DNA from: Sulfitobacter sp. W027
GTDB taxonomy: Bacteria; Pseudomonadota; Alphaproteobacteria; Rhodobacterales; Rhodobacteraceae
Direction of reading: 5' to 3'
Assembly: GCF_025143985.1 (NCBI RefSeq)
Contig: NZ_CP083564.1
Coordinates: 428,501-492,500 of the forward strand
DNA: 64,000 bases
This document shows positions 60,327 through 64,000 of this stretch, piece after piece. Under the pieces are notes generated by a model, which saw only the letters and a program-made list of their open reading frames with translations, was not told where the DNA came from and ran no database searches. The first letter of the stretch is position 1. The number at the start of each line of letters is the position of its first letter. The translations under genes were made by a program, and so were the position numbers.

Positions 60327-62942
60327 ATGGACTTAAGCAAGTTCACGGAAAGATCGCGCGGCTTTATTCAAGCGGCGCAGACCATTGCAACACGGGAAAG
60401 CCATCAGAGGCTGGCTCCTGAACATGTACTCAAAGCACTGCTGGACGACGACCAGGGGCTCGCGCGCAATCTGATTGCTGCGTCGGGCGGTGATGGCGCA
60501 CGTGTGATGCAGGCGCTGGAATTGGCGCTTGGCAAGGTTCCAAAAGTCACCGGCGACGCAGGGCAAGTCTATCTAGACGGCACCACGGCCAAGGTCTTGG
60601 CTGAGGCCGAGGCCATGGCGAAGAAGGCGGGCGACAGCTTCGTCACTGTTGAACGTATTCTGACGGCGCTCTGCTTGGTGAAATCCGGCGCGAAAACTGC
60701 ATTGGAAGCTGGCAAGGTAACGGCCCAAGGGCTGAACGCAGCCATTAATGACGTGCGCAAGGGCCGCAAAGCCGACAGCGCTACGGCGGAAGAGGGCTAT
60801 GACGCGCTGAAGAAATACAGCCTTGATCTGACGGAACGGGCTGAGGAGGGTAAGATTGACCCGATCATTGGCCGCGACGAGGAAATCCGCCGCACCATGC
60901 AGGTGCTGAGCCGTAGGACCAAGAACAACCCGGTGCTGATCGGTGAGCCGGGCGTTGGTAAAACTGCCATCGCCGAAGGCCTGGCCTTGCGGATCGTGCA
61001 TGGCGACGTGCCCGAGAGCCTGCGCAACAAACGTCTGCTGGCGCTCGACATGGGCGCGCTGATTGCTGGCGCAAAGTATCGTGGTGAGTTCGAGGAACGT
61101 TTGAAAGCGGTTCTGACCGAGGTCACGGAAGCGGCGGGTGAGGTGATCCTGTTCATCGACGAGATGCACACGTTGGTCGGTGCCGGTAAGGCCGATGGCG
61201 CGATGGATGCGTCGAACCTGCTGAAACCTGCACTGGCGCGGGGTGAGTTGCACTGTGTGGGTGCCACGACCCTCGACGAGTATCGCAAATATGTCGAAAA
61301 GGACGCGGCGCTTGCGCGGCGGTTCCAGCCGGTGATGGTTCAGGAGCCGACGGTCGAAGACACCGTCTCGATCCTGCGCGGTATTAAAGAGAAGTATGAG
61401 TTGCACCACGGTGTGCGCATCTCTGACACCGCGCTGGTGGCGGCGGCGACGCTCAGCCATCGCTATATCACCGACCGTTTCCTGCCCGACAAGGCGATCG
61501 ACCTGATGGATGAGGCCGCCAGCCGTCTGCGCATGGAAGTCGACAGCAAGCCCGAAGAGCTGGACGCGCTGGACCGTCAGATCCTGCAACTTCAGATCGA
61601 GGCCGAAGCGCTGAAGAAAGAAGATGATACCGCGTCCAAGGATCGGCTGGAGGCTTTGCAAAAAGATCTCAGCGATCTGCAGGACCGCAGCGCTGAGATG
61701 ACAGCGCAGTGGCAGGCCGAGCGTGACAAGCTGGCTGGTGCGCGCGACATCAAGGAGAAGCTAGACCACGCGCGGGCCGAGCTCGACATCGCGAAACGCG
61801 AAGGCAACCTCGCGCGTGCGGGTGAGCTATCCTATGGCGTGATCCCGCAGTTGGAGCGCGACCTTGAGGCTGCCGAAGGCCGCGAGGACGACATGATGGT
61901 CGAAGAGGCCGTGCGCCCGGATCAGATTGCCAGCGTGGTGGAGCGTTGGACCGGTATCCCCGCGGGCAAGATGCTCGAAGGGGAGCGGGACAAGCTGCTA
62001 CGGATGGAAGACCAGCTGCATGGCCGGGTGATTGGGCAGAGTGCCGCTGTGAAAGCCGTCGCCAATGCGGTGCGCCGTGCGCGTGCTGGGCTGAACGACG
62101 AGAATCGCCCGCTGGGCAGCTTCCTCTTCCTCGGGCCAACCGGTGTGGGTAAGACCGAACTGACCAAGGCCGTGGCCGAGTTCCTCTTTGACGACGACAG
62201 CGCCATGGTGCGCATCGACATGTCCGAGTTCATGGAGAAACACAGCGTCGCCCGTCTGATCGGCGCTCCTCCGGGCTATGTCGGTTATGACGAAGGCGGT
62301 GTGCTGACCGAAGCGGTGCGGCGCAGGCCCTATCAGGTCGTGCTCTTCGATGAGGTCGAAAAGGCGCATCCGGATGTGTTTAACGTGCTCTTGCAGGTGC
62401 TTGACGACGGTGTGCTGACCGATGGTCAGGGCCGCACGGTAGATTTTAAGCAAACGCTGATCGTGCTGACTTCCAACCTCGGAGCGCAGGCGCTCAGCCA
62501 ATTGCCAGATGGCGGACACATGGCGCAGGCCAAACGTGACGTGATGGATGCGGTGCGGGCGCATTTCCGGCCCGAGTTCCTGAACCGTCTGGACGAGACG
62601 ATCATCTTCGACCGTCTGGGCCGCAAGGACATGGACGGAATCGTCACGATCCAGATGGCGCGGCTCCTCAAGCGGCTGGCGGGGCGCAAGATCACGCTTG
62701 ATCTGGATGACGCCGCCCGCAAATGGCTGGCGGACGAGGGCTATGATCCGGTGTTCGGGGCGCGGCCCTTGAAGCGGGTGATCCAGCGCGTCGTGCAGGA
62801 TCCGCTGGCTGAGATGCTTTTGGCTGGCGATGTGAAGGACGGCGATACAGTCACCGTCCGCGCAGGGGCCGACGGGTTGATCATAGGCGATCAGGTAGCC
62901 GCATCAAACCGGCCCAAGCCGGATGACGCCACGGTGCATTGA
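60327..62942 (+). CDS. clpB: ATP-dependent chaperone ClpB
   Basis: 871 residues from [15 protein letters not shown] (AAAGGAG upstream). Hsp100 disaggregase that rescues aggregated proteins with DnaK. Order: N-domain with [16 protein letters not shown]1 with Walker [15 protein letters not shown] and the [14 protein letters not shown]alker B; a coiled-coil middle domain (about 410-530), which separates ClpB from other Hsp100s; NBD2 with [14 protein letters not shown] and [14 protein letters not shown], and sensor [14 protein letters not shown] near the end. Its place after a possible RpoH promoter agrees with heat induction. A bidirectional terminator follows. Confidence 0.97.
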   Translation: MDLSKFTERSRGFIQAAQTIATRESHQRLAPEHVLKALLDDDQGLARNLIAASGGDGARVMQALELALGKVPKVTGDAGQVYLDGTTAKVLAEAEAMAKKAGDSFVTVERILTALCLVKSGAKTALEAGKVTAQGLNAAINDVRKGRKADSATAEEGYDALKKYSLDLTERAEEGKIDPIIGRDEEIRRTMQVLSRRTKNNPVLIGEPGVGKTAIAEGLALRIVHGDVPESLRNKRLLALDMGALIAGAKYRGEFEERLKAVLTEVTEAAGEVILFIDEMHTLVGAGKADGAMDASNLLKPALARGELHCVGATTLDEYRKYVEKDAALARRFQPVMVQEPTVEDTVSILRGIKEKYELHHGVRISDTALVAAATLSHRYITDRFLPDKAIDLMDEAASRLRMEVDSKPEELDALDRQILQLQIEAEALKKEDDTASKDRLEALQKDLSDLQDRSAEMTAQWQAERDKLAGARDIKEKLDHARAELDIAKREGNLARAGELSYGVIPQLERDLEAAEGREDDMMVEEAVRPDQIASVVERWTGIPAGKMLEGERDKLLRMEDQLHGRVIGQSAAVKAVANAVRRARAGLNDENRPLGSFLFLGPTGVGKTELTKAVAEFLFDDDSAMVRIDMSEFMEKHSVARLIGAPPGYVGYDEGGVLTEAVRRRPYQVVLFDEVEKAHPDVFNVLLQVLDDGVLTDGQGRTVDFKQTLIVLTSNLGAQALSQLPDGGHMAQAKRDVMDAVRAHFRPEFLNRLDETIIFDRLGRKDMDGIVTIQMARLLKRLAGRKITLDLDDAARKWLADEGYDPVFGARPLKRVIQRVVQDPLAEMLLAGDVKDGDTVTVRAGADGLIIGDQVAASNRPKPDDATVH

Positions 62943-62955
62943 GCGCAGAGACATG

Positions 62956-62985
62956 AAAAAGGCCGGGGTTTTCCCGGCCTTTTTT
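62956..62985. terminator. Bidirectional terminator between clpB and the DUF302 gene
   Basis: A 7-bp stem GGCCGGG/CCCGGCC flanked by AAAAA and TTTTTT. Serves both convergent genes. Confidence 0.9.
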
Positions 62986-63014
62986 GCTTCGGTGAACGGC
63001 CGCGATGGCCGCCT

Positions 63015-63449
63015 CTACTCGCCAATCGCTTCCTTCACGATGTCATCCAGCAAGGTCTGCACCTCCTGCATCGCGCCTTCGGGGAAGGCGCGGTAGCCAA
63101 TGGTCACCTCGTCACTCTCGGGCAGTTGCATGACGAAAATATCGTAGGGGCAAAAGCCGATGTTCATTACATCCGCCTCCATCACCTTGCGCGACAGCGC
63201 GGCAGAGCAAAAGCTAAAGACATCTGCCGCTTCAAACAGCACCACGTCAGAGCCGACATCCGCACGTGTTCGGTCCAGCATCTCACCCACATGGCTGACG
63301 TTCTCGGGGATCAGCCCTTGGTTCAGGATCGCATTCTCGATCCCAAAGGTCACATCGCCGAAACTCTGATCGGTGGTGTAGGTGACCATCTCGTCTGCCT
63401 GCGCGGCGTTGGCCCAGATCAGCCCGGCAGAAATAAGAAAACGGAACAT
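63015..63449 (-). CDS. DUF302 domain periplasmic protein
   Basis: 144 residues. A signal peptide (MFRFLISAGLIWANAAQA|DE) precedes a DUF302 domain of about 125 residues, with SFGDVTFGIENAILNQGL, ALSRKVMEADVMNIGFCPYDIFVMQL and VTIGYRAFPEGA. DUF302 proteins form small dimeric alpha/beta barrels, and some relatives bind metal or haem-like ligands; function is not established. Two Cys residues in the mature part may be redox active. Divergent from msrP over about 120 bp. Confidence 0.9.
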   Translation of the reverse strand: MFRFLISAGLIWANAAQADEMVTYTTDQSFGDVTFGIENAILNQGLIPENVSHVGEMLDRTRADVGSDVVLFEAADVFSFCSAALSRKVMEADVMNIGFCPYDIFVMQLPESDEVTIGYRAFPEGAMQEVQTLLDDIVKEAIGE

Positions 63450-63571
63450 CGCAGCACTCCTTTAATAACGGCGCCTAACATTCCGGTGTGCTGGCTGAAA
63501 TCCGAGCGAAAGGATTTGGTGCCGCTCGCGGCGGGCGCTAACTTCTATTGAGTATAGTAGGGAGCGCTGAA

Positions 63572-64000
63572 ATGGCCAATCGCTGGATCAATCGACTGAC
63601 AGACCGAGACGTGACAGACGAGGCGCAGTACCTCAACCGGCGTCAGATCATGGGCGGTGCTGTAGCGGGGATTGGCCTTGCCGGTTTGGGGCAGGGGGCC
63701 GTGGCCCAAGAGGGGCTGACCCCGAATGCCTACGAAGACATCACCGAATACAACAACTATTACGAGTTCGGCACGGACAAAGGCGACCCTGCGAAATACG
63801 CCGCTGCGCTGACGACCGCCCCTTGGACGGTGACCATCGCAGGCATGGTCGACAAGCCCGGTGACTACGCTTTCGAGGACATCATGAAGGCGATGACCGT
63901 TGAAGAGCGCATCTACCGTTTGCGCTGTGTCGAGGCGTGGTCGATGGTGGTGCCGTGGAACGGGTTCGAATTGGCCGATCTGCTGAATATGGCGGGGGTG
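63572..64000 (+). CDS. msrP: Protein-methionine-sulfoxide reductase catalytic subunit MsrP, N-terminal part
   Basis: The first 143 residues of the periplasmic molybdoenzyme that repairs oxidised methionines with the membrane haem protein MsrQ. A Tat signal is seen (LNRRQIMGGAVAGIGLAGL), followed by TPNAYEDITEYNNYYEFGTDKGDP and the molybdenum-ligating Cys119 in YRLRCVEAWSMVVPW. The gene runs off the window; msrQ is expected next. The divergent DUF302 gene might be functionally linked, unproven. Confidence 0.95.
   Translation, partial: MANRWINRLTDRDVTDEAQYLNRRQIMGGAVAGIGLAGLGQGAVAQEGLTPNAYEDITEYNNYYEFGTDKGDPAKYAAALTTAPWTVTIAGMVDKPGDYAFEDIMKAMTVEERIYRLRCVEAWSMVVPWNGFELADLLNMAGV

Noticed and set aside
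1..64000. CRISPR array, insertion sequences, prophage or toxin-antitoxin pair
   Set aside because: No regularly spaced repeats, transposase motifs, phage structural genes or paired small genes were seen.

Overview
The window looks like a chromosomal segment of an alphaproteobacterium of the family Rhodobacteraceae, most likely a marine Roseobacter-group member close to Sulfitobacter or its relatives. The grounds are high GC with AGGA-type ribosome binding sites, the gene order dapB / rbfA-truB / rpsO-pnp, the run rsmB - heparinase-like gene - purH - lspA - DUF3035 lipoprotein - paired M16 peptidases, and a manganese ABC operon behind Fur-family operators. This is inferred from gene content; no 16S gene is present. 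I see no insertion sequence, integrase, phage or CRISPR array, so most of the window reads as stable core chromosome with a few lineage-specific insertions.

Layout. 1-5203 (minus): the translation and RNA block pnp (partial), rpsO, truB and rbfA, interrupted by an RTX-repeat protein, a DUF1643 gene and a phosphodiester glycosidase-like gene. 5302-16305: dapB, a small periplasmic protein, a DUF1674 (SDHAF4-like) gene, rsmB, a PhnD-like binding protein without a signal peptide, a heparinase II/III-family gene, purH, lspA, a lipoprotein and two M16 peptidase genes. 16363-19766 (minus): a two-part aldehyde dehydrogenase and deoC. 19888-23879: the mntABCD manganese (or zinc) importer with two operators and a terminator. 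24141-28267: mutL, rmuC and a serine/threonine dehydratase.

28404-33031 is a tightly coupled five-gene operon (FAD amine-oxidase-like enzyme, DUF1365, MFS/GPH transporter, DUF3833, SDR). Its order matches, from memory, the RSP_1091-1087 operon of the Rhodobacter sphaeroides singlet-oxygen regulon, which is linked to modified or furan fatty acids. It is the least understood system here. 33034-35386 (minus) holds a histidine phosphatase, a GST and a LYS1-type saccharopine dehydrogenase. 35549-39523 holds a stand-alone formate dehydrogenase alpha subunit followed by an M20 carbamoylase-like hydrolase. 39530-42702 holds a cytosolic hybrid kinase with its response regulator, divergent from a membrane-anchored cytochrome c.

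42862-51464 is a catabolic uptake operon: a long-chain-type acyl-CoA synthetase, a complete LIV-type ABC transporter and a PaaK-like ligase. Importer and CoA ligases probably act together on one organic acid. 51500-54368 holds an iron ABC permease and its binding protein facing each other. 54498-58535 holds yghU, rpmJ, tRNA-Val(GAC), an N-formylglutamate amidohydrolase-like gene, a zinc-ribbon DinB and a Nudix hydrolase. 58718-64000 holds pyrF, a small unknown gene, clpB with a possible heat-shock promoter, a DUF302 gene and the start of msrP.

Many starts were moved inward from the longest open frame on the basis of ribosome binding sites and family length. Functions rest on motif and family recognition by eye; no database search was run.
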